Shown: positions 1 to 14,535 of the stretch, in pieces
Position numbering within the stretch: the first letter of the stretch is position 1
Layout: the number at the start of each line of letters is the position of its first letter
NCBI GenBank assembly: GCA_024734555.1
Contig: JANPWX010019815.1
Span: forward strand, 948,501-1,012,500
Direction: 5' to 3'
DNA length: 64,000 bases
From: Trochalopteron elliotii
Taxonomy: Eukaryota > Chordata > Aves > Passeriformes > Leiothrichidae
Notes under the pieces: model-generated
Told to the model about the DNA's origin: nothing
What the model saw: only the letters and a program-made list of their open reading frames with translations
Databases searched by the model: none
Translations under genes and position numbers: made by a program

Positions 1-3000
1 CCTAGGGCAGAACTGCTAGGGCAGAGCTAACCTCTACCCTCAATAAAAAGAATTCCTATTTTTGTTTATTGTGAGTAAAACCAGCTTTAAGAACAGTTAA
101 CAGTAACAATCATCTGATCATAGGCAAATAGCCAGTGTTTCTTTGTCTTTGTTTTTCTCTCTTTTCTAACTACTTTGTCTGCTAACCTTCATGCTCTGCA
201 GCCAGTCAGTGCACCCTGACCCAACTAAAATTTAATGGCAAAAAGTCCAATAAACCCCCAACCCTTGAATTTCAGTGTGGGCATAAAGCTTTGGAACAAA
301 TCCACAGTCTGGAGGTATGGGAGGCCTACACATTGCTTAGCATAGCAGAACTCTGAACTCAGATGATGACTGCTGCACAGGTGACCAAAAATACATCAGT
401 TCTATTGCTTGGTCGAAAAATAAGGTTCTGCTCTGAGGTAACAGAGCTGCACACGTAACAGAGATGTTAGCCAGAATTGCAGAGATTCAGCCAGTTGCTG
501 AAGTCTTCCCTAATGACAATTCATAACTAAACAAGCTGAGAGCAATAATGAAGGATAAGACTAAGAAGGGATGATCTTCATAAAAGAGATCATAAAGGTG
601 TCAAAGTACTGGAGGCAGCTAAAAAAGGAGTGTGACACAAAGTGATTCGCTGCTTTTTAAGGAAAAGGGGAATTCACCTTCCAGATGTGCTCACTAATTC
701 CTGTGTGACCCAGTTACTTAGGCTTAATGTGCTTTGTTTTCCCTGTAGAGGACATAGGGACAATAGCTCACAGAGAAGATACAACCTCATGTGGTCAATT
801 AGAACAACAATAAAAGCACTAAGGGGCACAGAAAAGCAAAGAATTATATACTCCAGTAACACCAGTAATACCAGCAGGCAGAACAGTAACAACAAAAACC
901 AGAGTAGCATTATACCATTTGAGGTGAGACAGTGTAAGGACTGCAGAAATTCACCAGGCCTCAAGGCGTACATGCTGAGGAAATATGGAATAAAAGTTGT
1001 ACTTCAACAGGAGGTACCTGAATGGCAAAGAAGATGGCATGAGCTTTTTCTCTCCCTTCTCATTTTAGCACCCTGTGGTAAAATCAGGGTTCCATGGAGT
1101 TGAATGAGAAACCTGAAAATCCCATTACTTGGCACAGGATTTGGTTTCCTTCATCTTTTTAAAGCTGTTTAATTGAGAGACAGATCAGAGGAAATTAACA
1201 GGGGAAGTTTTTGGGGTTTGGCACCCCAGTGAATACCCAGGTTTTTTCCCCAAAATGCTCAATTCTCAGCTGACGAAAGCTAGTACATATTCTCTGTCCT
1301 TAGTACCTGAGTGATCTTTCCTTGAACTTCTGGGAGCTGGGGTCAGTTGTTCCAACTGTGATTTCAGTAGCCAGAATTTTTAAGTCAAACTCCTTAAATG
1401 CTTGAATCAAGTGGATATTTAAACCCCTCACATTCAAGGAGTCAGCCTTGGTGAGTCAGAGTGAAAAGATTGCTCCTGTGATTGATCACAGTAGTGACTC
1501 AAAGCCCAAGTACACATTTGAACAAACTAAACCGTCCCCAGGGCTCATAAAACACTGTGCCAGGTGTTTCACATTAAAGTCATGCCAGCCTCTGAAAGCC
1601 AAGCAGTTTGCAAAATATTAGGATTAATATTTATTGGTATTGAAAGTACACAGCCAAAGCTCCTGCCTTGAAGAGTTTGCAGTTTAAGTAATATAGGCAG
1701 AACTGGCAGGCACAAATGCAGCTCTGGCCCTAGTCTGCTCCTGGGGAAGTGGAGGGTGAAACCTCTCAGGCTCCTAGGCACAGAGGCAGATCACAGTGCA
1801 GCTGTGCTGGAGCTGATAGCTCCCACCACGAGCACCAGACCCTTCTCTGTAATCATGAGAGGTAGAGCCCCAGACTGCACTGTCAGCACACAGAGCCCCT
1901 GAAGGACTTCTGCAGCTCTTAACACTTGGCAAAAGAGGTCCTGTCAGCCATGCCACACACTGAACTAAACATCAAGACACATCTGATGAATCACAAGTGC
2001 AGCAAGAACTCAGAGGGCTGCAAAATACCTCCAGAGGCTTGTTTGTGCCAGATTTCTTAAGAAGTTTGAATTAGCTAAAGAAGTGAATCAAATTTCTGTG
2101 GAATTTAAAAACTAGATTGAGCTTTTATGTCCATATTTTGAAAAGGGAATCATCTTGTCTTGCTCTGGAAGCTACATGGAGGCCACTCTGCCTCTGAACT
2201 GGGAGGCCCACAGCAGTGTTCAGTGCAGTGCACCTCATCCATTTTAAAAGCAGAATTACCTCACTTGAAGTGTAGCTATCCAGTCCAACCCTTTGTGGTG
2301 ACATCAGACATGGGAGTGGGGCAACCTTGACTCACAGTGCAGTTCAGCATTATGTTCATGTAAATTGTCTCCATTTGTCTCCATTGTGGCTTCAAAGGTT
2401 GGACAACTCATCTTACCTTCCTGATGTGTGCATTGTCGGGAAACGAGGAGAAACCAAATAAAAAGTGAGCAAACAAGCAAGGCAATGTAAACCAAGGATG
2501 CCCACCATGACAGGCAGATACATTTCCTGGGAACAATGCACCACTCCCCAGTCTTCACACCAATGGCAGTGTAAATGCTACAGCTGTGAGATCTAAGCAC
2601 CAAATTGATTAGAAATGTGACTTCTAAAAATCCCCAGTTCCAGTGCTTGTCAGCTGGATGGAGCCCAGTGCTCCAGGATGGAAAAAGGTAGAGCAGCTCA
2701 CTGAAGTCAAGCCATACCCCAAGAGGAGCTGTCATAGATGGAGCTCCCAGGAAGGCTGAAGCTGGACCAGAAGCATGTGTCTTACTGGCTGACTGAGTCC
2801 TTCAAAGAAGAGGTTTCCCATCTACATCCAGAAATTCCCTTTATATTGCTTCAGCCCAACATTTTGGTCTCTCAACCACCTTCACTGCACTCAGAGGTTT
2901 ATGTGCTCACCTGCAGGGGAACAAGGAGCTAGGGATTATGTACCTTGAGCAGCTACGTCTGTGGCTTCACACCTCTTCTCAGTTCCCAAAATTGGATGTT

Positions 3001-6000
3001 CAGACCCCAAAAAGGATCTAGTGAAGGATGGCAAAAAAAATCAGCCTGAAAGGAGTTTGGAGAGAGAAAGAAAGCAGCAGCAAAGGAAAACACAGCTCTG
3101 CAAGGTTTCAATGTACCAAATCCCCATCATCTGCCTACATTTTGCCCACACACCATTTAATCAGCGTGCCAGGGAGCCTGGTTCCCTGCCAGTGGGAATG
3201 CAGATTCTGACAATTTGTCCAAAGTGCAATCAGAAATTGCAGCTAAAAGGAAAGAGCACTTCATTTTTTAATTTTGCGTGTGCATGTATATAGGACTTTT
3301 TTTCTGCCATGAAACAATTACAACCTCTAACTGCCGCCCACGGTTCAGTTGCCTGAGAAACGCAGCGTGGGTACGGCTGTGGTAACAGGACTCGGGTTTT
3401 ACACCATTCCTGCTATCATTGGCTGGCTGCAAGGCCCCCACAAAACTGTCCTGGCAGCTAGACATGGAAGTTTTGCTGTCCCAGGCACAGACCACTGCAA
3501 ATTTCTGCCAAGGTGAGCATCTCTAGTGTCTTTATTACTCAGGTAATTATACTGCTAATGGCATTGGCTCCATCCATCCCTGTCTCAGTACTTGTACTTA
3601 TAGAATGCTCAGCACAGGTCAGCCTGGGATGGGATGGAACAGGATGCAGAGCATACCAAGAGCTGGATATCACATAAGCATTTCTGACAGGAGAGGAGCA
3701 TTTTCTACACCCACCCTCACAGCAGCATCCCCGCCACCACCTTGATCAAAAAATCATTTCTTCTCTAAGGGCAAGGCACACGTCTGTGCTGACTGCACTC
3801 GCAGCAAGTGTTCAGCGACCCACATATTGGTTTACAAGTCCTGACTGGAATTACCCTAAAAAGAAGGAGTGTACTTTTTCTGCACTGGACATTTGGGCAG
3901 AGGAGAGGGTTGCCCAAGCTGACTAAAAATATTCACCTTCCAAAGAGGTGATGAAATATATCTACTCTGCACTTCTGAGTGAGGCAGAGGAGAAGGATGA
4001 TTTCTGGCTGAACAAAAACCATTTTCTTGGAGAGGAAGAAAGCAAACCATACCCACCCACCAAAACCACTTATTTTGAACAATCTTAGTATAGTGATGGT
4101 GGAAAAACCCACCCTTCAGCTGGGTTTTGGGTTTTCTTTCTGTCCTTTTGGCAAAGGCACACCCCATCCAGCACACAGTGCACAGCCCCAGGGATGATGC
4201 TGTCTTCCAAGCTACTGGGTGCAGGAGGCAATATCTACCTTGGCTAACTCCAAGAAGTTTACCCCTGAAGGCCAGCACACAGCATGCTTTCCTGACCCTA
4301 TGGCAGGCCCAGGCAGTATTCAAAATGCCTCTGCAAACAACAGGGGAATAAGAACTTTTCACCAAAAGAGCACTCTGATAAAGGGAGTGGTTAGGAAACC
4401 TTCACAAGAGGCTGGTCCTTTCTTATTAATGCACTGTCTTTTCCAAGTGGTAATTGAATCTGTGTACTGTTCAGTTGCCTCCCATGCTCTTTCTTTACAG
4501 TCTTGTTCAGTTTTTGTCTTACCTTTGGCTTTCAAATAAATCCTCTCCCTTTGGGAAAATCCTCCTTGCAATCTTCTTTTCCACAGAGTTTTCAGTCTTT
4601 GATGCTGTGTTCTACTCTCTTCCAGATTTTTAGCCATCTGTACATTTCCCTTAGATTTTAAGACTGTGTATCACAAAGGCCCTTCAGTACCTTTACACTT
4701 GCAGTAAAGGTACTTAACACAAGCAGTGTTAGCTGAGAAAACAGTGCTTGTACACTATGAAAGTTCTTCCCTGAGATTTTAACTCACAGACCTCACTTTC
4801 CCAATATGTCATTTTTATGGCGTTTGCATTTTTGAGACTCATCCTATTTAGCTTGTGGCCTGTGGTCACTGGCATAATTCAAATATTTACAAATATTCCT
4901 GCAAGCATCCTTGCACTGGTCAATGTGTTGTGGCTGAAGCAAGGTAAGACTAGGTAGGAAGTACTCTTTCCCTCAACATAACGGCTACTTCAGGAAGCAA
5001 CTCCCTCCATTTAGATTGCAGTATCAAAATGTAAGTGCTATAACAAAATTACAGCCTCTAGTGATTAGCAACACACTACTAAGGAACTGGTCAATCTATT
5101 AAGTAATCAATATACTGATTACCAAACATACCACTACTGCTAATCTGCAATTATACTATTTTCCACTCTGTTACACACAATTACAAAAAGTGCTTATTTC
5201 ACACTCTTGAATCTTATGAATCACATAAATCAACTATTCACTTACAAATCCATCACTTTATCACTTACATGACATATCACTGCAGTGGAAATCTATCCTT
5301 CTGAAGCCTACCCTCTCACAGCAAGTTTTTCAGTCACAGTCCTGAAGGGAACTCCTGGCGGATCAGGCTGCAAATCAGCAATGCATCTGTAGGCAGATGC
5401 AATCCTCCTTTCAGAAGGTGCCCTCTTCTTTTGTTCTTTATCTGTTGGTTTGTTGGGGGTTTTTTTTGGCCTTATTCATTACTGTTTCTGTTTCCTGGAA
5501 CAACCTTTTTGCCACTCTTGTGCCTCCCCTTCTCTGCCCAGGTTCCTCCCTAAGACACACTCCTTTTTAGTTTATCCTCACTGGTCAAATTCAACAAAAT
5601 CTGTCCCAAAGTCTCAACCTCCCAAGGCTGTTACTGGGGCAAACTCAGCCTATTATTGATACACCCTGCCTGGAAAGAGGGGACAAAAACATTCCCACAA
5701 ACTTTCAGTTCATACTAGAAACACATCTCCACATTCTCCAAGGCAAGTAAGTCTACTTAGTCCTGATTTCCTTCACCTGATCCCAGTTTAGGTTGTCTTT
5801 ACATCTTACGATGAGAAGTAGGCCAGCAAAATAAAAAGCCTGCATCATTTACACACTGATCTATCCAAAAACTAGCTGTGGAATGGGACCAGAAAAGATG
5901 TCCTAAAATGAATGTGACCATGACACAGCAAACCTGGCAAGGTGGATAGCTGTTGTACAGTAACTCATGTTTTCTAGGATGGCTCTTTTTTTGGGAGAAA

Positions 6001-7800
6001 CAGTTAGCACAGTGATTGACATAATTTGAGAAACATCAATTTAGTAGAAAATGTGGAAAGAAACAGATGCAACGCGCAATGACCTGGAAAACGAAAACCT
6101 GGGCTATCATCACAGGATTTCTCTTCCCGCTCTACCTTAAAAGCTTCTGGGTATTTTTGCCCTTACCTTGTAGATTAGGAGGCCACTGCAGTACATCAGT
6201 GCTCTGATGGTTAAGTACTTTCTTCACATGTCCAATCTAGAGATAACCATGGTAATTTCAGACCAAACTGTGCATTACTTTGGGCTAAGTCTCTTTCTTG
6301 TGCTACATTATTTATAAATACCCAAAGAGATGTGTAGCTGGTTTCTCCTGCATACACAAACTAGCCTTTTCAGTCTTCCTTGATAATTATATTCTGTACT
6401 TGGAAACTTGAAGTGAAAATGGACAATGAAGAGAATATAAATGCATCTGTCTTTCACTTTGCACATGTTCTGTCATTTTGTTCTAGCTCATTGCATTGTG
6501 AACAACGTGACGTGACTAATGATTCCAAGTAGAAAAACCACCAGAAAATGCTCAGAAAATGCTGACTGTCAGCTAGGAAGAAACAATAAGAAAAGATGCA
6601 GTGAGTAGTACCGACATTAACATTCAGATACAGTTCAAACATTCATTTGGGCTTAGAGGAGGCATTTAATACATCTTTGTAAAATACTCCCACCCATCCT
6701 TACCACCACTTTGTTTAGTCTTTTCACTGGAAACATATTAATCCAGAAGCATGCACCGGAATCAAAAATCCCAAGTGCTTTAAGGCAACCAGGATGGTAC
6801 AACAATGAAAAAATCTGATATCCCAAGGCATAGTGTGAAAAAACAAACACAGAGCTATCTCAAGTGTGAAAGTCTTAACATTCATCTAAAGGCAACATGC
6901 TGAGGAAAAATATAAAGAAACAGTCACCTCAAGATAGTCAAACATTCACAGAAATCTTGGTAAGAAAAAACATGTCTTCCTTACTATTGTTCCAAGTACA
7001 AGCTGCTAGCCCTGTTGTAAAGCTTGGGCATGCCTCACCTGTGCTGTACACATCCTCTCCCACCTGCCCTGTCACCCACTCTCCACAGTATACTAACGTC
7101 CCATGTTGAGCTATGTCCAACCCAAGAACTGCAAGGATAACACAGTTTGCTGTGTTGTACAGACTGTTTCTCCTTACTTTGGATAGGCATAGTTTCCTAA
7201 CCACCCCCACCTCTGCCTCTTTACATTCCATCTTTTTCTTTAGTGTCAGACTCTTCTGCCTTTCATGGTTCCTTTCTTCCCACATACCATGTCAGCAGCA
7301 ATTCCCAACCTCAACAGTGACCTCCTCATGCAAATTTTGAGATCAACTCGCAATCATTTCTGAACAGCGGTTTACTGCAGCCTCGCTCTTTCAATCCACA
7401 TGCTGGTAGACCCACTTTAAATCAGTTAGTTCTCTTCTTGCTGTCTCTTCAGAGCAAGCAGTGGTAGCTCTGCAGGCTACACACCCTGAAACAGCTGGAA
7501 GGGATGCCACCTCTTGTACAGGTGCAGAAGGAAGACAGATGTGCTGCTCTAGCTGGACTAATCCAGACTAATCCAGCTGATTCTCACAGAGGACTAATGT
7601 ACACGAAGTGCCACTGGCTCAACTGGGCACCCCAACCACAGGTCAGATCCAGGCTGTAAGGCAGACAGTACATGCAGGCTTCAGCTCAGGAAACCTTGAA
7701 ATTACTGACTGCCAGGAGTCAGGAGCAAGACAGTCAGCAACTGTAAAGCCACCTTCATGTTCTTACTTGTAGGAACAACTGTCAGGGTTCAAATAAAAAA
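1..7800. other. Intergenic DNA downstream of PSD3, no gene recognised
   Basis: All open frames on both strands are under 170 codons, have low-complexity or random composition, and show no family motifs. No tRNA, LTR or clear CR1 is visible. A minus-strand AATAAA near 3530 lies well beyond the proposed PSD3 end and could only matter if the 3' UTR is longer than proposed. Confidence 0.6.
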
Positions 7801-7831
7801 CATTCAGCTGCAGAACATGAAATACATTTGG

Positions 7832-7837
7832 TTTATT
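7832..7837 (-). terminator. Candidate distal poly(A) signal of PSD3
   Basis: The plus strand reads tttatt, so the minus strand has AATAAA (in gaaataaacc). Downstream on the minus strand, within 20-55 bases, lie tgtatttcatgttct and tgaatgttttttatttg, a U/GU-rich element as expected for cleavage and polyadenylation. Cleavage would fall near 7805-7822. It is the best such combination I see beyond the stop codon, but no transcript data support it. Confidence 0.45.
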
Positions 7838-10800
7838 TCTTTCTAAAGTTTGTACATATACATATATCATTTTATACATATGTGAGATCCTTCAATAGGG
7901 TTGCTTGAGTTCAATGACATAAAAATTATTGGGAAGCTTGCAGGCTCTTTGTTGCCCGTAAGCAACATTTATTCCAACTTATAAAAACACAGAGGAACAG
8001 AGTTATAGTCAGGAACATGGACACAAGAGAGAAGTCTACTTTATATCTCACAGTTTCAATACATCAAAGGCAAATTATTTGTCTGTATACTGTAGGCTTA
8101 CTTTATCAGCAATGATAAAATAGAGGAAAATATTTATATACAGTCACCTCAAGTGAAAAATAAAGCAATGTAAACTTAAATTCCAAAATATTATTTTAAA
8201 TGATATAACAATATCCCCAAAAGTCCTTCTTCCAAGGGGAAGAGGACTGATTAAGTGCCTTCATTTATCAGGAAATGATCATTCTAGTACCAGATACATG
8301 AAGCAGAATAAGGGAGGGCATCCTGTGATACCTGTAGAAAAGAGTGACAACTCTGCTTCAGGAAAGCATCTCTGTGTAAGCAAGTATATGTTTGAGTCCT
8401 TATGGACATCAGCAGCACATGGAAAAATCTCCCCTGAACCAGGGCTTGACTTAAGTCTGCACAGCTCTGACTCCAACCACCCAGTCTGCTTTACTGCCCA
8501 TGCCTATTCCCAGGGACAAAACAGGGTGTCCTGGTAGTAGGACAGCATCAAACCTGAGATGATGACCTCCCCAAGAGTCAGAACAGTAAGTTCCATGCTG
8601 CTGGAAAAGATTTAATGGCTACCTCAATGTTGTTGCTTCACAGCAGACCAAGAAGTTACCACAAAGCAGTGAGACTGGGACTGTGTCTCTAGTGTATTAC
8701 ATGAAAAACACTCCAGCAATTCAGTGATGAGAGTAAACTGAATTCAGGCTTACCAGAAAGAAGGTTCCGAAACATCACAAAAGCGATAGGAGACCACCCA
8801 GAGGAAAGGTCTTGCAAGGACTGCTGTCAAGCCTTGGAAGGTTAGTTCCGCACACAAGAGATGTCTAAGCTGTATGTACACACATGTGCAAAATGTTTTT
8901 CTGCACTACCACTGCTGAGAGTTATACTTCCCATATGGCTACCAAGCAACATTGACTGAAAATTCAGTCCTCTTTCTCAGCCTAAGAGAAAACAACATAG
9001 CAACAGCTCAGGTGGAGGGTAAATGACACTTCTTAACTGCGACTCTGAAACTGACAGTGCTCACCCACATCTTCCCATCATCCTGGAGGGCAGGAAACCC
9101 AAGGGAGAAGCCCAGTACCTGAAAAAAGATTACAGGACTACAGCCTGCCTAAAGCAAGCTGACAGGGTGGTCTCCTTCATTTTATTCTGAGTTGCAGCTC
9201 ACTCATGTCTCAGTTCTGCAAGACAAAATCACTCTGGCTGTGGTCCAGTGAAGTGCAAAGGCATAGTTTCACTGAAGTTGCTCAAGTGCTTCAACCTAAC
9301 TGCATGATAAAGAGTTTTACGACTCCAGGTAAGAACCACACCCTCAGGTTTTGCTCTCTCTTTTCAAGAATAATGCAGATCATGCTACTGTTGCCCTTAC
9401 TAGAGTGCAACAGGAAAACCCACTGGATTTCCCTATGTCTTTTTCCTCAGACCAGCAACTTGTTAAAACACTGTTTAATGCTCCCAAGGGAAACCTCTGG
9501 GATGCGCATATGAGATGCCCAAGAGAATATTTCAGCCCTGCTGCTCTTCTTTTCCCTGCTGATGAGCCACTCTTCTGGAAATTTGTACAGTTGCAGAAAA
9601 TAAACCCCCTCACTACTGCTGTACAGCTGTATCTGCAGGACACATCACAGGCACCTGTCCTTCTTGGACACTTTGGACATGATGTCCCTTTGCTGAATTT
9701 TCACAGAACAAGGTCAACGTTTTCAGAAGTAAAGCTGTATATTAGATCCCCAGAGCATGATTTTCAGAAGAAGTCAGCATGGATGCTCCTTGTACAGGCA
9801 TTGGCTGATATAAACAGGGAGAAAATCAGCCCAGTGTTAAGCTAGCAAAAAATTCCACCCACTAACTCTTGCTTAGACTCTCAAATATAATGCCTTGTTT
9901 TCAACATGCAGAACAGGCAGCCCCTGGTGGACAACACATGAAGATCAAGGCAGCTCAAAGTACACCTTAAATCTGCAAAAGCTCTGATAGCTGTTTAACT
10001 AACCCTCATTTGAGAACAATTAGAACAAGAAGCATCCGAACAATGTTTGCAGTTGCTGAAGTACTTTGACTAAATAAGCCCCAGAAAAGAACAACAGCAG
10101 GCTTTGCAGCGCTGAGCTATAGAAGCCATACTATACTTATGAAATACACACATCTAAAGGCATCACTTAAACATGTTCACCAAGTAATATAAGCCTCAGA
10201 GTGTACCTCACACAGAGGATTGATTTTGAAGTTTTTAAACAGCCAAAAAACTCTGTCCTTTTAGCCAAATTATAATTCTAGACTCAAGTAAGAAGACACA
10301 GTTGTCATGAATATGTACAAATTTAAAAAAAAACCCAACCACAACCCACCCCTGTTCTCATCCTACAGTCTTTCAGAATCTGACAGGTCTGAGCATGAGA
10401 TTTTCGTAAGTGTGTGAGTTAAGACTTATATTACCAGTAGAGTTTGCCCTGTGTGGTGACACAGACTCGATAGCATTCATCTCCCTCTTCCCAGCAAGAG
10501 GCTAAGGGGAGTTGAAGGATTTTGTGTCAAACAAGTCTCCACAGCAGCTTAGCTAGCTGCTCTGTCACTACACCATGATACTCAATTGGCCAAGCTGAAA
10601 CCTGGTCTCTTTATACAAAAAGTATCTAGTTGTGCTAGTCTCATTTAGGTGAGTTACAGATAGGACCACTGCCAGAGTGGCTACTAATTGCAGTGGTTTA
10701 TGTCAGAGAAAAATGCCCTTGCAGCTTGTTGCACTTTCAATGTTTGCATTGCTAAGTGATGTACCTTTATTGTCCAAATAAACCTCTTGGTCTGTACCCC

Positions 10801-13800
10801 AGCTGGTTCCTGGCCCAGATTTAAAAAGCAGAGGCCATGGGAGGGCCCTCATTGATTAAACGTCTATAATTTTTATGGAATAATTAAGCATTCAAAGGTG
10901 GGCAGAAGAGAATGCTTTGGACTAGCCTAAATTTGCTCCTTCTGACCCCAAGGGCAAAGTCAGGTCAATGGTCCAACCTTTGGGAAAGTTCTTGCTTGCA
11001 TTTGGTAAGGGATGGGCTCTAATAAATAACTAAACCACAACCTTAATGCAGCTAACAAAATACACGAGCAAGGAACATTCTCTCAGGCAAGGCTGGGCCT
11101 GCCTCCTTTCAATGTTCAACTGTATGTTGCCATCAGCAGAGCAGATACTCCCAGATGGCTTTCAGCCTTTTTTCAAGGGCCTGTCCTCCTGGCTCTCATG
11201 TAAACCAGCCTCCTCACAAAGGGACTGTGGTACCCCTGGATAAGGGTGCTGCTGTCACAAGGAAGAAAAGCAGCAGGTGGTAAGGACAGCTCCTCAAGCA
11301 GCACAGTCTAGAGGGAAAAGGAAGCCAGCATTTCTCATTAACCCCAGCACTGAGGGCAATGCTAGAGCTCACAGTCTCCAGCAGGTGACTGGCCATGGAG
11401 GGTGGCTTTCTCCTACAGCATCACTGTTCTGTGCACTGGTGCTCATTTCAGGTAGTATCATTCCTCTGAAGGCTGACAAAGCCTCTTCTTCCTGGAGCTC
11501 AGGAACCCACAGTGAAGCTCCAGGTGAAGCAGCTCACTATGCTACACCTATGCTGCTGGGAGAGCTCTGGGAGAGAGGAAGAGAAGCCAGACGTACTGTT
11601 TCTATATGCACTAAAAATATCTTTTAGAAAGCACAAGCTGCAGACTAGCTCTTTCTGAGGCAGCTTCTATATACCAGCTTCTAGATACCAGATGCTGAGA
11701 ACACATGCTGGAGAACAATGATTGTGCTCTGACAAGAAATGTGCACTTCTTAACTGCCCCCTCAGTGCAGATGTGATGTCCCAGAGCCTGGAGAGAGCAA
11801 TACTGGAGAAAATTTAAACAAGCAGCAAGTTGTAGGATAGCTTGACAAAAGATGTGTACACTGCCTTTGACCCTGCAGAAGCAGCCAGTGTTTCCAACAA
11901 CGTGGATACTAGAAGAGTAGGAATGTTCCAAGTGTCTGGCCTAAATGCAGAGGCGGGGACTTTGCATCCCTGCAGCATGCAACTGGAGGATCACGGCAGT
12001 CTAAAACTCGGTCTCGCACCTCCCAGCTATAACTGTGGCTGGAAACACAGGCTACTGACAAGCACAGTGAAAAAGCTGTTCACAGGGTTATCCACTCAAC
12101 ACAGCACTGCTTCAGAGCCGGTTTTCTCAAAGCAAGATGGAAGAGTCAAATTTTCTGGATTTCTGCAAGCATGTCAAGAAACAGACCTGTTATACAGAAG
12201 CAGCTGAGGTGCTAAGATGACAGACAAGAGCAGCTTGTCAGAAAAGGAGGAGGAGCTGTCAGACTAACTGCAATAAGACCAAAATTCACTTAAAAATGGA
12301 GAATGCAGACACAGTGAGCAGTATGCCATCTGCAGAGAAAAGCCTTTCCCACCTTCAAGAACATTGCCATGCAATGCCTCCAAGAAGTCTGATGATAACC
12401 CGTGTCATCTCTGACTTCCTCCACTGCATAACCACGTCTTCACTGAATGGCCTGCTCCAGTTAAGCAAGAACCTCATTTCCCCACTGGAGAGAGGCAAAA
12501 CTTGTGGCTTTTTCAAGCCAGAAGAGCAACCAGCCTTGTTATTCAAAGGCATTGGAGCTGTGAAAAGCCACAGAACAATTCCAGTCCCTGAAGGTCTGCT
12601 AGGCCAAACTCCTCCTCGAAGCAGGGTTGTGCAGAGTGTTGCTCTCCAGGAGAGCCCCTTGACAGGGACGGACTGCAACCTGGGAGCAAGCAGGATCAGA
12701 AAGAATGTATTTTTGTGGACAAGCTGTTACTAATCATTAGAAAGTTTCTGGTAACCATTTACAAGTGACTGGTTACAGATGAAAAACTCTGAGTAGGCAA
12801 CACAGCTGAACAGCATTCCCGCACAACTCTGCTGCATTAATCACTCTGCTGGCTGACTTATCTCTCTACATCAGCTAAAGACACAACATAAATACTGGAT
12901 TTAGAAGCTGTAGTCATGCTCACTGGTTCATGCGTAATTTATCTGCAAGATGCAGACAAACACACAGCCAGTCCAGGGAATCTCTTTCGCAGCCGCTGAT
13001 GAACAAAAACCATCTCAACCAGTACCCTGCGTCCTGCTGACTCATAGAGGAGAGTGTGGTTTTGGCTTCAGGAGAGTATCTCACCCACTTTGGCTGCTGA
13101 GTGGGGAGAGAGGAAGGCAATTTTCCCCTTCTCCGTCAGCTCTCTGCAGTCAGGTACAGACTAGTGGGGCCCTTTCCTGTCTCTCCTTCCTTAGCTGGGA
13201 ATAGCAGATGGTTCGGCCCCTGGAGGATGAATAAGACAGCAACACTTCAGGGTGGGTCCCTCCAGAACCACTGTCTGCACCTTAAGAAACGGGAAGCAAG
13301 GAGGTGTTGGCCCCAGTCTGCATCCCCGCTCTCTGCATTCAGGCAGAGGCTTCACATGAGCACAGTGGAGCACAGCGGAGCAGGGAGGGTGGCAAGGAAG
13401 GATGACACCTCCCTGCCTCACCAATGCAAAGGCTCTCCTGCATGCACACATGCTCATGATGGCCAGCCAGTAACTCCTGCTTGCACAGAGCACACCCAGA
13501 AAACTGCAAGCTGCTCCGGTGATTTGCAGCTCAAGTCCCAGAGGAGGGCTAGAAACCAGCAGAATATCCTTACATACTGCAACCAGAACTCCAGAGTCGC
13601 TGCAGTCAAGCACTGATCTCCCATAAAGGCAAACATTTCAGCAAAGAAAGGCAGCATGCAGAGTACCATGCAAAGTTACCTGGTCAGACTCTCAATGGTG
13701 CTGCTCAAGGGGAAGCACCATTTAGACCGCCTGAGAACCTGCCCCACCCTTTGTATCAGGGGGGAAAGCAACAAATTACAGTACTGATTGGTAGATGAAC

Positions 13801-14419
13801 CTATTCCCAAGGGATGGCAGGAGTCTTAGACCTTCACAATGGGATCACATTTTTTTCTTGGTCTCCAAAGCATGTGTTTCTACACGGGTGCCTGGGATGC
13901 TTACAAATTGTAAAGTAACAGAGGAAAATGGCATAAATTAAAACTGGAGCAGAAACTATAAATTCTGGGTAACCTAATGTGCATGTCTCAGCAGTCTCAG
14001 CAAGACTGCTCTAAGCTCAACAAACATTTAATGACTAAAAAATGCAGTGAAAAACTGCATTTGATATGCCCAGACTAAACCTAAAAAAAATACCCTAATC
14101 CATTTACAAGTATACATGGAAATAGATAATAAATAATGAAAAAAACATCTTTTTTGCAGCTCACTTTTTGATTTTTCCTATTGCTTCAAATCATCTTTTC
14201 TGCAACGACTTTGAAGAGAAATTACCTAGTTTCTGTGTCAAAGCTAGAAAATGCATTTAACAGGAGTTATTTCTTTTTGAGCTCAGCAATTTAACTAGAA
14301 TTTTCAGCAACCAAAATACATTAAAAGCCAGGGAAGAAGGTGGTTAAATGTCACCTCTTTGCCTTATGAAGCAGTGCACTCCATAAACACAAGAGGTTTG
14401 CCAAACATGTTCCAGCCTG

Positions 14420-14472
14420 CCTTCAAAGAGATCATCTAGTCAACCCAACCCTGACAGCCAGGCAGGGCCATT
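14420..14472 (-). mobile_element. Possible short CR1 3' fragment
   Basis: The run agagatcatctagtcaaccc followed by caaccctgacagccaggcag resembles the antisense 3' region of bird CR1 elements (gatcatctagtccaaccc). It is only about 50 bp and sits just before the solo LTR. It could be chance similarity. Confidence 0.25.
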
Positions 14473-14535
14473 TACAGATCTGCACCTTTTTGGGGTTTTG
14501 TTTCCACGTATGTATCCTGTTTTTATATAAAAGAA

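Noticed and set aside
9351..9845. Plus-strand 164-codon open frame antisense to the PSD3 3' UTR
   Set aside because: Frames of this length are expected a few times by chance in 64 kb read in six frames. No family motif, no splice context and no promoter were seen.
13101..13616. Plus-strand 171-codon open frame, the longest in the 3' UTR region
   Set aside because: It lies in locally GC-richer DNA where stops are rarer, overlaps an opposite-strand frame, and has no recognisable domain.
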